Under the pieces are notes generated by a model. It saw only the letters and a list, made by a program, of their open reading frames with translations. It was not told the origin of the DNA and did no database searches. Below are positions 1 to 7,000 of a stretch of 9,293 bases of DNA, in pieces (the first letter of the stretch is position 1; every line of letters starts with the position of its first letter). The stretch lies in assembly GCA_013821585.1 (NCBI GenBank), contig JACDGO010000054.1:1-9293 (forward strand), in the 5' to 3' direction. The translations under genes and the position numbers were made by a program. Source of the stretch: Sphingomonadaceae bacterium (lineage in GTDB: Bacteria; Pseudomonadota; Alphaproteobacteria; Sphingomonadales; Sphingomonadaceae).

Positions 1-59
1 TCTCGTCATCGCTCGCTGACCTCCCAACCCAGCCCAAAGGTTGAATCAGAAGTCGCACG

Positions 60-82
60 AAAACGGAATCCCAAATCGATTC
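60..82 (-). terminator. Weak candidate terminator after pth
   Basis: Reading the minus strand beyond the pth stop codon, GAATC and GATTC (positions 82-78 and 70-66) can form a 5-bp stem with a 7-base loop, and TTTT follows at 63-60. The stem is short and AT-rich and the T run is only four long, so this is a poor intrinsic terminator and may be chance. Nothing else was recognised in positions 1-101. Confidence 0.2.
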
Positions 83-101
83 ACACAATCAGGAAATGAC
101 T

Positions 102-668
102 CTAGGCTGTTCGCAGCGCCACCTCATTCATAAACCGCACGTCGTCACGCTTAGCCAGCCACTCCGCCTCGGCCGCGATCGCCGCCAGCACGTCCGACAG
201 CGGCTCGATTTCAACCTTCGCAAAGTTGCCGAGAACGTGCGGCGTCACCTGGTCTTTGTGGCCCGGATGGCCGATGCCGATCCGCACGCGGCGAAATGCG
301 TTGCCGATGTGCGCTTCGGTCGAGCGCAGGCCGTTGTGCCCGGCGGTGCCGCCGCCGATCTTCACCTTGACCTTGAACGGCGCGAGGTCGAGCTCGTCGT
401 GGAACACGGTCACGTCCTCCAGCCCGAGCTTGTAGAAGCGCATCGCCTCGCCGACGCTCTCGCCGCTGTCGTTCATGAAGGTCTGGGGTTTGAGAAGCAG
501 CAGCTTTTCAGCCCCGATCCGTCCCTCGGCGGCGAGCCCCTTGAAGCGGATGCGCCAGGGATCGAACGCGAGCACTTCCGCCATCGCGTCCGCGGCCATG
601 AAGCCGGCGTTGTGCCGCTGCATCGCGTAGAGCGCGCCCGGATTGCCGAGGCCGGCCCAGAGCTGCAT
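102..668 (-). CDS. pth: Peptidyl-tRNA hydrolase
   Basis: Cytosolic enzyme that cleaves the ester bond of peptidyl-tRNAs dropped by stalled ribosomes and so recycles tRNA. The 188-residue product is of normal length for bacterial Pth (about 190). Visible family signatures, counted from this start, are GLGNPG at 6-11 with Asn9, the catalytic His19 in RHNAG, FMNDSGES at 64-71 with Asn66, HDELDLAPF at 90-98 with Asp91, and GGGTAGHNGLRS at 105-116 with Asn112. The ATG at 668 is chosen because the family begins at MxLWxGLGNPG and because GGAGG lies 4 bases upstream. An in-frame ATG at 704 would add 12 residues encoded by an intergenic repeat and is rejected. rplY lies upstream on the same strand, 108 bases away, a common alphaproteobacterial pairing, so co-transcription is likely. 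The identification is secure. Confidence 0.96.
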   Translation of the reverse strand: MQLWAGLGNPGALYAMQRHNAGFMAADAMAEVLAFDPWRIRFKGLAAEGRIGAEKLLLLKPQTFMNDSGESVGEAMRFYKLGLEDVTVFHDELDLAPFKVKVKIGGGTAGHNGLRSTEAHIGNAFRRVRIGIGHPGHKDQVTPHVLGNFAKVEIEPLSDVLAAIAAEAEWLAKRDDVRFMNEVALRTA

Positions 669-672
669 CCCA

Positions 673-677
673 CCTCC
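673..677 (-). promoter_or_regulatory. Ribosome binding site of pth
   Basis: GGAGG on the minus strand, 4 bases before the ATG at 668. It decides between this start and the in-frame ATG at 704, whose upstream sequence is repeat-derived and shows no comparable site. Confidence 0.7.
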
Positions 678-702
678 GTCACCCCAGCGAAGGCTGGGGT
701 CC
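678..702 (+). repeat. REP-like palindrome, copy 1
   Basis: The core CCCCAGC-GAAG-GCTGGGG (682-699) is a perfect 7-bp stem with a four-base loop, flanked by GTCA and TCC. It lies one base upstream of the pth ribosome binding site. The core recurs in exact reverse complement at 748-765. I recognise the pattern as the dispersed intergenic palindrome of many alphaproteobacteria whose translation gives 'TPAKAG' or 'DPSLRWGD'. Family membership is from memory; the structure itself is read directly. Confidence 0.8.
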
Positions 703-744
703 ATGGCGCTCTAAACGAGCGACGTTGCTCGCGGATAGGGCGAT

Positions 745-769
745 AGGCCCCAGCCTTCGCTGGGGCGAC
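745..769 (-). repeat. REP-like palindrome, copy 2 (inverted)
   Basis: The core CCCCAGC-CTTC-GCTGGGG (748-765) is the exact reverse complement of the core at 682-699, and the outer flank GTCG resembles GTCA of copy 1. The 48 bases between the two cores contain a third small hairpin, CGAGC-GACGTT-GCTCG (716-731). The unit therefore resembles a BIME/REPIN, two inverted REP copies around a short spacer, sitting between the rplY stop and the pth start. There is no T run after either stem on the minus strand, so it is not a classical intrinsic terminator. Confidence 0.8.
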
Positions 770-776
770 GACCGGG

Positions 777-1430
777 CTATTCCTCTTCCTTCTGCCCCGA
801 CGGCACTTCGTCCGGCGCGGCGGGCGCTTCCTCGTCCTCGGTGTCGCCCTCGGTCGACTTGAGCGCCGACGGCGCAATGATCGTCGCGATGGTGAAGTCG
901 CGGTCGTCGATCGCCGACGTCACGCCCTCGGGCAATGTCACCGCCGAGATATGGATCGAATCGCCGATGTCGCGGCCGGTCAAGTCGATCGTGATCGCGT
1001 CGGGGATTTCCGCCGCGTCGCACGTCAGCTCGAGCTCGTGGCGCACCACGTTGAGCACGCCGCCGCGCTTGATGCCGGGGGCCGCGTCCTCGTTGACGAA
1101 ATGTACCGGCACGTTGACCGTGACCTTGGCGTGCTCCGAAATCCTCAGGAAATCGACGTGCAGCGGGCGGTCGCTGACCGGGTGGAAGGAAACGTCTTTG
1201 GGCAGCGTGCGCACGGGGCTGCCCGCCACCTCGACCATCACCACCGAATTCATGAAATGCCCGGTGTGCAGCGCCTTCATCAGCGCCTTTTCCTCGACGT
1301 GAATCGTCGCCGGGTCTTCCTTATTGCCGTAAATCACGCACGGCACGCGGCCTTCGCGGCGCAATGCACGGGAGGCTCCCTTGCCTGCCCGCTCGCGCGC
1401 CTCGGCCGACAGCGTCAGCTGATCGCTCAT
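777..1430 (-). CDS. rplY: 50S ribosomal protein L25, Ctc/TL5 type
   Basis: Large-subunit ribosomal protein that binds 5S rRNA; the long form is also called general stress protein Ctc. The 217-residue product matches the two-domain form: an N-terminal L25 RNA-binding domain at about 1-95 ([24 protein letters not shown] near 12-35, then HVDFLRI at about 91-97) and a C-terminal TL5-like beta domain at about 100-190 ([20 protein letters not shown], then [13 protein letters not shown]). It ends in a low-complexity acidic tail rich in Glu, Asp and Pro, usual in alphaproteobacteria. The ATG at 1430 has GGAGA at 1441-1437, 6 bases upstream. A promoter candidate lies in the 93-base gap after ald, so rplY-pth may form its own transcription unit. 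Confidence 0.95.
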   Translation of the reverse strand: MSDQLTLSAEARERAGKGASRALRREGRVPCVIYGNKEDPATIHVEEKALMKALHTGHFMNSVVMVEVAGSPVRTLPKDVSFHPVSDRPLHVDFLRISEHAKVTVNVPVHFVNEDAAPGIKRGGVLNVVRHELELTCDAAEIPDAITIDLTGRDIGDSIHISAVTLPEGVTSAIDDRDFTIATIIAPSALKSTEGDTEDEEAPAAPDEVPSGQKEEE

Positions 1431-1492
1431 TGATGTTCTCCGTTTGCTAGCCCGCGCACGCCTCCAGGGATGACCACGCAGCGGGACGGGCG

Positions 1493-1521
1493 CCTGTAGC
1501 GAAAGCGCCGCGCGAGGGCAA
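1493..1521 (-). promoter_or_regulatory. Candidate sigma-70-type promoter of rplY
   Basis: On the minus strand TTGCCC (1521-1516) and TACAGG (1498-1493) are separated by exactly 17 bases, which would place transcription start about 55 bases before the rplY ATG. The -35 keeps TTG but the -10 matches the consensus poorly, so this is tentative. The position, directly after the ald stop codon, is sensible. Confidence 0.35.
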
Positions 1522-1523
1522 GC

Positions 1524-2621
1524 TCAGGCGGCGAATGGCAGGTCGAGCGCATCCGCTACCGCACGGTGCCTGATCTTGCCGCCCGAGACGTTGAGTCCCT
1601 CGGCCAGGTGCGGATCGGCCTTCATCGCTTTTTCCGCGCCGAGTTTCGCGAGCTTGAGCACGAACGGCAAGGTCGCGTTGTTGAGCGCGAACGCCGAGGT
1701 GTGCGGCACTGCACCCGGCATATTCGCCACGCAGTAGAAGATCGAGTCGTGCACCTGGTAGACCGGGTCGTCGTGGGTGGTGGGCCGGGAGTCCTCGAAG
1801 CAGCCGCCCTGGTCGATCGCGATGTCGACCAGCACCGAGCCGCGCTTCATCGTCTTGAGCATGTCGCGCGTGACGAGCTTGGGCGCAGCCGCGCCCGGGA
1901 CGAGCACCGCGCCGATCACCAGATGCGCGTTCTTGACCGCCGCCGCGATCGCCGACTTCGAGGCATATTGCGTCTTAATCTGTGACGAGAAGAACATGTC
2001 GAGCTCAGCAAGCCGGTCGTTGTTGATGTCGTAGATCGTCACATCGGCGCGCATGCCCACCGCCATCTGCGCCGCGTTGACGCCCGAGACGCCGCCGCCG
2101 AGGATTGCTACGCGGGCGGGGGCGACGCCCGGCACGCCGCCGAGGAGCACGCCGCGTCCGCCCTGTTCCTTTTCAAGATAATGCGCGCCGACCTGAACCG
2201 ACATGCGTCCCGCGACTTCCGACATCGGCTTGAGGAGGGGGAGCGCCCCCGATCGCGACGTCACCGTCTCATACGCGATGCACGTCGCGCCCGACTTCAT
2301 CAGCCCTTCGGCCTGCGGCTTGTCGGCGGCGAGGTGAAGATAGGTGAAGAGCAAATGGCGCGGTTCGAGCAACGCGATTTCGCTCGCCTGCGGCTCCTTG
2401 ACCTTCACGATCATGTCGCTCTGCGCGAACACCGCCGCCGCATCGGGAAGGATCGTCGCGCCCGCCGCGGTATAGTCCTTGTCGCTGAAATCGATACCCA
2501 TTCCCGCGCCCGTCTGGACGTTGACCTGATGCCCGGCGGCGGTCAGCTCGGCGACCGAAGCGGGGGTCAGCCCGACGCGATATTCGTGGTTCTTGATTTC
2601 CTTGGGCACACCGACGCGCAT
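1524..2621 (-). CDS. ald: Alanine dehydrogenase
   Basis: Cytosolic NAD-dependent enzyme that interconverts L-alanine and pyruvate plus ammonium, used for alanine catabolism or ammonium assimilation. The 365-residue length is typical (about 370). Residues known in the Mycobacterium enzyme fall at matching positions: Arg15 in EYRVGLTP, Lys75 in VKVKEP, catalytic His96 in YLHLA, the nucleotide-binding glycines GGGVSG at 175-180, Asp198 in the YDIN segment after the Rossmann strand, and catalytic Asp270 in [20 protein letters not shown] (300-310) is also characteristic. The ATG at 2621 is preceded by AAGGAG (2633-2628) at a 6-base spacing, a strong site. It is divergent from kup across 152 bases; a TATAGC element at about 2661-2656 could be a -10, but no convincing -35 pairs with it. 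No regulator gene adjoins it. Confidence 0.97.
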   Translation of the reverse strand: MRVGVPKEIKNHEYRVGLTPASVAELTAAGHQVNVQTGAGMGIDFSDKDYTAAGATILPDAAAVFAQSDMIVKVKEPQASEIALLEPRHLLFTYLHLAADKPQAEGLMKSGATCIAYETVTSRSGALPLLKPMSEVAGRMSVQVGAHYLEKEQGGRGVLLGGVPGVAPARVAILGGGVSGVNAAQMAVGMRADVTIYDINNDRLAELDMFFSSQIKTQYASKSAIAAAVKNAHLVIGAVLVPGAAAPKLVTRDMLKTMKRGSVLVDIAIDQGGCFEDSRPTTHDDPVYQVHDSIFYCVANMPGAVPHTSAFALNNATLPFVLKLAKLGAEKAMKADPHLAEGLNVSGGKIRHRAVADALDLPFAA

Positions 2622-2773
2622 GGCGCTCTCCTTGGGACATGAATCGTTGCGCGCGGCTATAGGGCAGCCGGACCCGTGAGTCTCGATTGCGCGTTGAAAT
2701 GCACGGTGCTACCCGCCCACGCGGCCCGCCGGGAAAACGGGCGTCTGCATCGAAAGGCTGGGCTCGCGCGTCC

Positions 2774-4705
2774 ATGACGACGACTGATACTGCCAGTCCG
2801 GCGACCGACGAGGCCGAGAGTCACGGCCACCAAAATCAGGGCGGCATCGCTAAGCTAGTCGTCGGCTCGATCGGCATCGTTTTCGGCGACATCGGCACCA
2901 GCCCGATCTATGCGTTCCGCGAGACGTTCGTCGGCCACCATCCGCTGACGCCCGACCGGTTGCACATATACGGCGTCTTGAGCCTGATCTTCTGGTCGCT
3001 GATGATCGTCGTGACGTTCAAATATGTCAGCGTGATCATGCGCGCCGACAACAAGGGAGAGGGGGGCAGCCTAGCGCTCCTCGCGCTGATCAACCGCAAG
3101 ACCGAAGGCAAGCGCTGGACCGCGCCGATCATCCTCTTGGGCGTGTTCGCCACCGCGCTGTTCTACGGCGACAGCATGATCACGCCCGCGATGTCGGTGC
3201 TTTCAGCGTCCGAAGGACTCGTCGTCGCCAATGCGGCGTTCAAACCATGGGTGCTGCCGATCTCGATCACGATCCTGATCGGCCTCTTCATGATTCAGGC
3301 GCGGGGGACGGCGAAGGTCGGCGCGCTATTCGGCCCGATCATGCTTGTCTATTTCGCGACGATCGCGACGCTTGGCGTGATGCATCTGGTCAAGGCGCCA
3401 GAGATCATCTGGGCGGCGATCAACCCGCTGTTCGCGGTGCGCTTCTTTCTCTCCGACGGGATCAAGGCGTTCCTCGCGCTCGGTTCGGTCGTACTCGCGG
3501 TGACGGGCGCGGAGGCGCTCTACGCCGACATGGGGCATTTCGGGCGCAACCCGATCCGCGTGTCGTGGCTGTTCTTCGTTCTGCCCGCGCTGATGCTCAA
3601 TTATTTGGGGCAGGGCGCGCTGATCCTGTCGAGTCCCGCTCAGTCGGCGACCGCGGTCGCCAATCCCTTCTTTCTGCTCGCGCCCGAGGCGATCCGGCTG
3701 CCCGTCGTCATCCTCGCCATCCTCGCGACGATCATCGCCAGCCAGGCAGTGATCTCGGGCGCCTTCTCGCTGACGCAGCAGGCGATCCAGCTCGGCTTCG
3801 TTCCGCGCCTTCGCATCCAGCATACCAGCGCGACCGCGCTCGGCCAGATTTATATTCCCGTGGTCAACTGGGCGCTGCTGACGATGGTGCTGCTGCTCGT
3901 GCTGTTCTTCGGGTCTTCGAGCCGCCTTGCCGGCGCTTACGGGATCGCGGTGACGGGCGCGATGTTCATCGACAGCGTGTTGCTCGCGGTCGTCCTGACG
4001 ACGCTGTGGAGCTGGCGCAAGATCTTCGCCGTGCCGCTGCTCGCGATCTTCTTCACGGTGGATACCGCCTATCTGACGTCGAACCTGACCAAGGTGCCCG
4101 ACGGCGGCTGGTTCCCGCTGCTCGTCGGCTTCATCATCTTCACGTTGCTGACGACCTGGGCGAAGGGGCGTCAGCTGATGATCGCGCGAATGCGCGAGGC
4201 GGCGATGCCGATCAAGATTTTCGTCTCGTCGGCCGCCAACTCCGCCGCGCGTGTGCCGGGCACGGCGGTGTTCATGACCTCGACGCCCGACGGCGTGCCG
4301 CACGCGCTGCTCCACAACCTCAAGCACAACAAGGTGCTGCACGAGCGCGTCATCCTTCTGACGGTGAAAATCCGCGACATGCCCTTCGTCGAGGAGGACA
4401 CGCAGTGCCGCCTCGAAGACCTGGGCGAAGGCTTCCATCGCCTCGTCGTGCAATACGGCTTCATGCAGGAACCCGACGTGCCCGCCGCGCTCAAGCGACT
4501 GACCGGCTGCGGCCCTGCGTTCAAGATGATGGACACCAGCTTCTTCCTCGCGCGCCAGACGTTGCTGCCCTCGTCGCGGCCGGGCATGGCGATCTGGCGC
4601 GAAAAGCTGTTCGCGTGGATGCTCAGAAACGCGGAAAGCGCGATGGAGTTCTTCCGCTTGCCCACCAACCGGGTAGTCGAGCTGGGTAGCCAGGTCGAGA
4701 TTTAG
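2774..4705 (+). CDS. kup: KUP-family potassium uptake permease
   Basis: Inner-membrane potassium transporter of the KUP/HAK/KT family, expected to take up K+ with protons. The 643 residues compare with 622 in E. coli Kup. After a hydrophilic, His-containing N-terminus come about twelve hydrophobic segments up to about residue 470, then a soluble C-terminal domain. Family signatures: [11 protein letters not shown] in TM1 (38-48), RADNKGEGG (90-98), [10 protein letters not shown] (130-139) and [15 protein letters not shown] (243-257). The ATG at 2774 (MTTTDTASP) is chosen because homologues start with a short hydrophilic tail like this. In-frame TTG 2687 and ATG 2699 would add an Arg/Pro-rich leader without family character. 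No good ribosome site precedes 2774, so the exact start is moderately certain. The TAG stop (4703-4705) overlaps the stop of the convergent carbonic anhydrase. Confidence 0.95.
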   Translation: MTTTDTASPATDEAESHGHQNQGGIAKLVVGSIGIVFGDIGTSPIYAFRETFVGHHPLTPDRLHIYGVLSLIFWSLMIVVTFKYVSVIMRADNKGEGGSLALLALINRKTEGKRWTAPIILLGVFATALFYGDSMITPAMSVLSASEGLVVANAAFKPWVLPISITILIGLFMIQARGTAKVGALFGPIMLVYFATIATLGVMHLVKAPEIIWAAINPLFAVRFFLSDGIKAFLALGSVVLAVTGAEALYADMGHFGRNPIRVSWLFFVLPALMLNYLGQGALILSSPAQSATAVANPFFLLAPEAIRLPVVILAILATIIASQAVISGAFSLTQQAIQLGFVPRLRIQHTSATALGQIYIPVVNWALLTMVLLLVLFFGSSSRLAGAYGIAVTGAMFIDSVLLAVVLTTLWSWRKIFAVPLLAIFFTVDTAYLTSNLTKVPDGGWFPLLVGFIIFTLLTTWAKGRQLMIARMREAAMPIKIFVSSAANSAARVPGTAVFMTSTPDGVPHALLHNLKHNKVLHERVILLTVKIRDMPFVEEDTQCRLEDLGEGFHRLVVQYGFMQEPDVPAALKRLTGCGPAFKMMDTSFFLARQTLLPSSRPGMAIWREKLFAWMLRNAESAMEFFRLPTNRVVELGSQVEI

Positions 4706-5328
4706 GCGGCCGAAAACTTCCCCGTGACCTCGTCGAGCAGATACAGCACGCCGTCGGCGATCGCGAAATAGCTGCCGCGCAAAGTCAGCGTTCCGGCCGC
4801 CTCGCGCTCAGGGATACACGGGAAGCTGCGCAAATTGGCGAGGCTGACCTTGACCGCCTCCATCTCGAGCGCGCGCACCGCATCCGGACCTTCTCCGTGC
4901 TCGGCGACGATGCGGTCGCGCGCGTCGTCGAGCAGGTCGATCCAGTGCGCGATGAAGCCGCCTTCGCCCGCGCGCTTGTGCTCGAACTCGCGGCTCATCG
5001 CGGCGGCCACGCCGCCACACGCGCCGTGGCCCATCACCATCACCTCGGACACCTCGATCTGCGTCACCGCGAATTCGAGCGCGGCGGAGACGCCGTGACG
5101 GCCGCCGCCGATCTCGAACGGCGGTACGAGCGCCGCGATGTTACGCACGACGAAAATCTCTCCGGGCGATGCATCGAATATCGTCGCGGGATCGACGCGG
5201 CTGTCAGAGCAGGCGATGACCATCAACCGCGGCCGTTGCCCTTTGGCGAGCCGTTCCCATCGCCCGCGCTCGCGGGTCCAGCCTTCGTCACGCCAGCGGC
5301 GATAGCCCTCGATCAACTGGTCGGTCAT
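4702..5328 (-). CDS. Beta-class carbonic anhydrase
   Basis: Zinc enzyme that interconverts CO2 and bicarbonate in the cytosol, supplying bicarbonate to carboxylases and helping pH balance. With the ATG at 5328 it has 208 residues, normal for the class. Zinc ligands and catalytic dyad are visible: Cys40, Asp42 and Arg44 in CSDSRVDP, then His101 and Cys104 in [15 protein letters not shown] (56-63) and [14 protein letters not shown] (75-88) are further signatures. [12 protein letters not shown] matches the usual N-terminus. An ATG at 5337 (adding MRR) is an alternative, and a further one at 5370 would add a Cys-rich MACHPCPRC leader. None has a clear ribosome site, and the start lies inside a palindromic repeat. 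It is convergent with kup (stops overlap by 4 bases) and divergent from lipA. Confidence 0.94.
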   Translation of the reverse strand: MTDQLIEGYRRWRDEGWTRERGRWERLAKGQRPRLMVIACSDSRVDPATIFDASPGEIFVVRNIAALVPPFEIGGGRHGVSAALEFAVTQIEVSEVMVMGHGACGGVAAAMSREFEHKRAGEGGFIAHWIDLLDDARDRIVAEHGEGPDAVRALEMEAVKVSLANLRSFPCIPEREAAGTLTLRGSYFAIADGVLYLLDEVTGKFSAA

Positions 5329-5384
5329 GCGACGCATCGCTAGGCAGCGTGGGCAGGGGTGGCAAGCCATGCGCCGCATCGCTA
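5326..5384. repeat. Two 17-bp direct repeats with palindromic core between carbonic anhydrase and lipA
   Basis: CATGCGACGCATCGCTA (5326-5342) recurs as CATGCGCCGCATCGCTA (5368-5384) with a single mismatch and a 42-base period. Each copy contains an 11-bp perfect palindrome around one central base, ATGCG-N-CGCAT (5327-5337 and 5369-5379). The first copy covers the carbonic anhydrase start codon; the second is 14 bases before the lipA ATG. The period equals four helical turns, so both would face the same side of the DNA, as in an operator pair. It is also exactly 14 codons, so a small duplication is possible. No other promoter-like element was recognised in this 69-base gap. Confidence 0.6.
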
Positions 5385-5397
5385 TCTGCGCTTTACG

Positions 5398-6318
5398 ATG
5401 AGCGAAGCCGAACCCGCCCTGCCGCGCACGCGCAAGCCCGAGTGGATTCGCGTCAAGGCGCCGACCAGCGTTGGGTTCGCCGAGACGCGCGCGCTGATGC
5501 GTCGTCTCAACCTCGCGACGGTGTGCGAGGAGGCGGCGTGCCCCAACATCGGTGAGTGCTGGACGAAGAAGCACGCGACGGTGATGATCCTCGGCGACAC
5601 CTGCACGCGGGCGTGCGCGTTCTGCAACGTCAAGACCGGCATGCCGCGCGCGGTCGATTCGCTCGAACCCCAGCACACGGCGGACGCGGCCGCCGAACTC
5701 GGCCTTGAGCATATCGTCATCACCAGCGTCGACCGCGACGATCTGCCCGATGGTGGTGCGTCGCAGTTCGTCAAGGTGATCGAGGCGCTACGGAGAACCG
5801 CGCCCGCGACGACGATCGAGATTCTGACGCCCGATTTCCGCAACAAGTCCGAGAAGGCCGTCGAAGCGATCGTCGCCGCGCGTCCCGACGTCTATAATCA
5901 CAATCTAGAGACGGTGCCGCGCCTCTACCCTACCATCCGGCCGGGCGCGCGCTACTATGCGTCGCTGCGCCTGCTCGAAAGCGTCAAGCGCCACGATCCG
6001 ACGATCTTCACCAAATCGGGCATGATGATGGGCCTCGGCGAGCAGCGGCTTGAGGTCCATCAGGTGATGGACGACATGCGTTCGGCCGACGTCGATTTCC
6101 TGACCCTCGGCCAGTATCTCCAGCCGACGCCGCGCCATACGAAGGTGATCGATTTCGTCACGCCGGCGACCTTTGCCGCCTATGCCGCGATCGCGCGCGC
6201 GAAAGGGTTTCTCTTGGTAGCGTCGTCGCCGTTAACTCGTTCGAGCTATCATGCGGGAGAGGATTTCGCTAAGATGCGGGATACGCGAACGGCGCGCTTG
6301 GCTGGTGCGAGAGGCTGA
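5398..6318 (+). CDS. lipA: Lipoyl synthase (radical SAM)
   Basis: Inserts two sulfur atoms into protein-bound octanoyl groups to make the lipoyl cofactor of pyruvate and 2-oxoglutarate dehydrogenases and the glycine cleavage system. The 306 residues fit the family. The auxiliary-cluster cysteines are Cys43, Cys48 and Cys54 ([12 protein letters not shown]); the radical-SAM cluster is Cys69, Cys73 and Cys76 (CTRACAFC). [15 protein letters not shown] and [12 protein letters not shown] are typical, and RSSYHAGED near the C-terminus (281-289) carries the serine ligand of the auxiliary cluster. The ATG at 5398 gives the usual short N-terminus before [10 protein letters not shown], but has no clear ribosome site; an in-frame GTG at 5359 would add 13 residues. 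From about 6200 onward third codon positions become less GC-rich, a trend that continues into the next small gene. It is likely first in a unit with the small membrane gene and the RatA-like gene. Confidence 0.97.
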   Translation: MSEAEPALPRTRKPEWIRVKAPTSVGFAETRALMRRLNLATVCEEAACPNIGECWTKKHATVMILGDTCTRACAFCNVKTGMPRAVDSLEPQHTADAAAELGLEHIVITSVDRDDLPDGGASQFVKVIEALRRTAPATTIEILTPDFRNKSEKAVEAIVAARPDVYNHNLETVPRLYPTIRPGARYYASLRLLESVKRHDPTIFTKSGMMMGLGEQRLEVHQVMDDMRSADVDFLTLGQYLQPTPRHTKVIDFVTPATFAAYAAIARAKGFLLVASSPLTRSSYHAGEDFAKMRDTRTARLAGARG

Positions 6319-6368
6319 CGACGATGGCGCTGATGATGGCAAGTCTGTATGACGCGCTGCGCGGAGCC

Positions 6369-6373
6369 GGAGG
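6369..6373 (+). promoter_or_regulatory. Possible ribosome binding site for the internal start at 6382
   Basis: GGAGG with an 8-base spacer before ATG 6382. It is better than anything before the upstream ATGs at 6324 and 6336, and makes independent translation of the second frame plausible. It could also be chance within the first-frame Gly-Ala-Gly-Gly coding sequence. Confidence 0.4.
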
Positions 6374-6381
6374 GAGCGACG

Positions 6382-6525
6382 ATGTATCGCGCAAAGGCGG
6401 CGGAGGAAGTTGCAAACTACGACAATCGGCTGGCTGGCATGGAAAGTGACCTGACGCTCGTTCGCTGGATGGTCGGTTCCAATATCGCGCTGACGATCGC
6501 CGTCTTGCTGAAACTCCTCGCTTAA
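6382..6525 (+). CDS. Small single-pass membrane protein, second frame of the broken gene
   Basis: Open frame of 47 residues from ATG 6382 to TAA 6523-6525. Residues 1-25 form a charged, helix-prone stretch (AKAAEEVANYDNRLAGMESD); residues 26-47 (LVRWMVG to LLKLLA) are a probable membrane segment at the very C-terminus. The GTG of the RatA-like gene starts 4 bases after the stop, and that gene has no ribosome site of its own, so translation of this frame may carry ribosomes into it. Whether this is a functional short protein or the tail of a frameshifted 62-residue one cannot be settled here. No enzymatic motif is present and no function is assigned. Confidence 0.5.
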   Translation: MYRAKAAEEVANYDNRLAGMESDLTLVRWMVGSNIALTIAVLLKLLA

Positions 6526-6529
6526 ATAC

Positions 6530-7000
6530 GTGCCCCGCCACCACGAACGCCGCGTCCTCCCTTACAGTGCGACGCAGATGTTCGACCTTGTCGCCGACGT
6601 CGCGCGCTACGGCGAATTCCTCCCGTGGGTCGTGGCCGTCCGCGTCCGCTCCGAAAGCGCGATTGAGATGGTCGCTGACCTGATCGTCGGGTTCAAGGGG
6701 CTGCGCGAGACCTTCACCAGCCGCGTCGAAAAGGCGCGACCCGCGACGATCCATGTCGATTATCTCGACGGGCCGCTCAAGCATCTGACCAACGACTGGC
6801 GCTTCGAGCCCGCGCCGGGAGGATGCGCGGTCGATTTCACCGTCGATTTCGCGTTCCGCAACCGGCTGTTCGAAGCGATCGCCGGGCAAATGTTCGATTC
6901 GGCGCTGAGGAAGATGATCGGCGCGTTCGAGGCGCGCGCCGCCGTGCTCTACGCAGCGCCTTCGGGCATCAGCATTTCGAGCGCGCACAGTGCCGCCTGA
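6530..7000 (+). CDS. RatA/Coq10-like START-domain protein (type II toxin-antitoxin RatA family)
   Basis: A 156-residue protein of the polyketide cyclase/START-like superfamily. Bacterial members are annotated both as RatA, reported in E. coli to act on 50S subunits, and as homologues of mitochondrial Coq10, a ubiquinone-binding protein needed for respiration. In alphaproteobacteria beside lipA the Coq10-like role seems likelier, but that is inference. Visible signature: MPRHxExRVLPYSATQMFDLVADVARYGEFLPW (1-33), EMVADLIVGFKGLRETFTSRV (46-66), DYLDGPLKHLTNDWRF, VDFTVDFAFRNRLFE, then the C-terminal helix ALRKMIGAFEARAAVLY. The GTG start at 6530 matches this N-terminus but has no ribosome site, suggesting coupling to the preceding frame. 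The C-terminal tail from about residue 140 (APSGISISSAHSAA) is low in family character and overlaps the end of pncC. Confidence 0.88.
   Translation: MPRHHERRVLPYSATQMFDLVADVARYGEFLPWVVAVRVRSESAIEMVADLIVGFKGLRETFTSRVEKARPATIHVDYLDGPLKHLTNDWRFEPAPGGCAVDFTVDFAFRNRLFEAIAGQMFDSALRKMIGAFEARAAVLYAAPSGISISSAHSAA

Larger units (their letters stand above)
6324..6525 (+). pseudogene. Frameshifted small membrane-protein gene between lipA and ratA
   Basis: Two overlapping frames look like halves of one short protein. The first frame, from ATG 6324 (GAGG 9 bases upstream) or ATG 6336, reads MASLYDALRGAGGSDDVSRK, then degenerates into KGGGGSC and stops at TGA 6447-6449. The second frame carries AAEEVANYDNRLAGMESDL, then a hydrophobic segment, and stops at TAA 6523-6525. 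Skipping one G right after the codon AAA (6393-6395) joins them into about 62 residues: an N-terminal amphipathic helix, a charged helix and one C-terminal membrane segment. From memory this composite resembles a short uncharacterised membrane protein of sphingomonads with a 'SLYDAL...AAEEVA.YENR...W.VG.N' pattern. Either one G was gained, the sequence has an error, or only the second frame is used. Function unknown. Confidence 0.55.

Noticed and set aside
1..9. A minus-strand ATG at 9 with GGAGG about 10 bases upstream, possibly the first codons of a gene beyond the window edge
   Set aside because: Only three codons (Met-Thr-Arg) are visible and they do not match the start of any family expected after pth, so it cannot be supported.
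682..765. The inverted repeats read as a rho-independent terminator of rplY
   Set aside because: Neither stem is followed by a T run on the minus strand, and the second stem sits directly against the pth ribosome site, which fits a dispersed repeat better.
2622..2773. Search for promoters and operators in the ald-kup divergent gap
   Set aside because: A TATAGC/CTATAGG element near 2656-2663 is visible, but no -35 at proper spacing was found on either strand, and no convincing repeat.
3247..4689. Long open frames of 480 codons (plus) and 375 codons (minus, 3326-4453) within kup
   Set aside because: Both have the composition of out-of-frame high-GC translation, while the kup frame shows membrane segments and family motifs throughout.
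5329..5712. Extension of the carbonic anhydrase frame upstream to 336 codons
   Set aside because: Most of the extra part lies antisense to lipA and is Arg-rich without family similarity. The MACHPCPRC leader from ATG 5370 was considered as a possible zinc-binding extension, but has no ribosome site and the normal family N-terminus begins at 5328.
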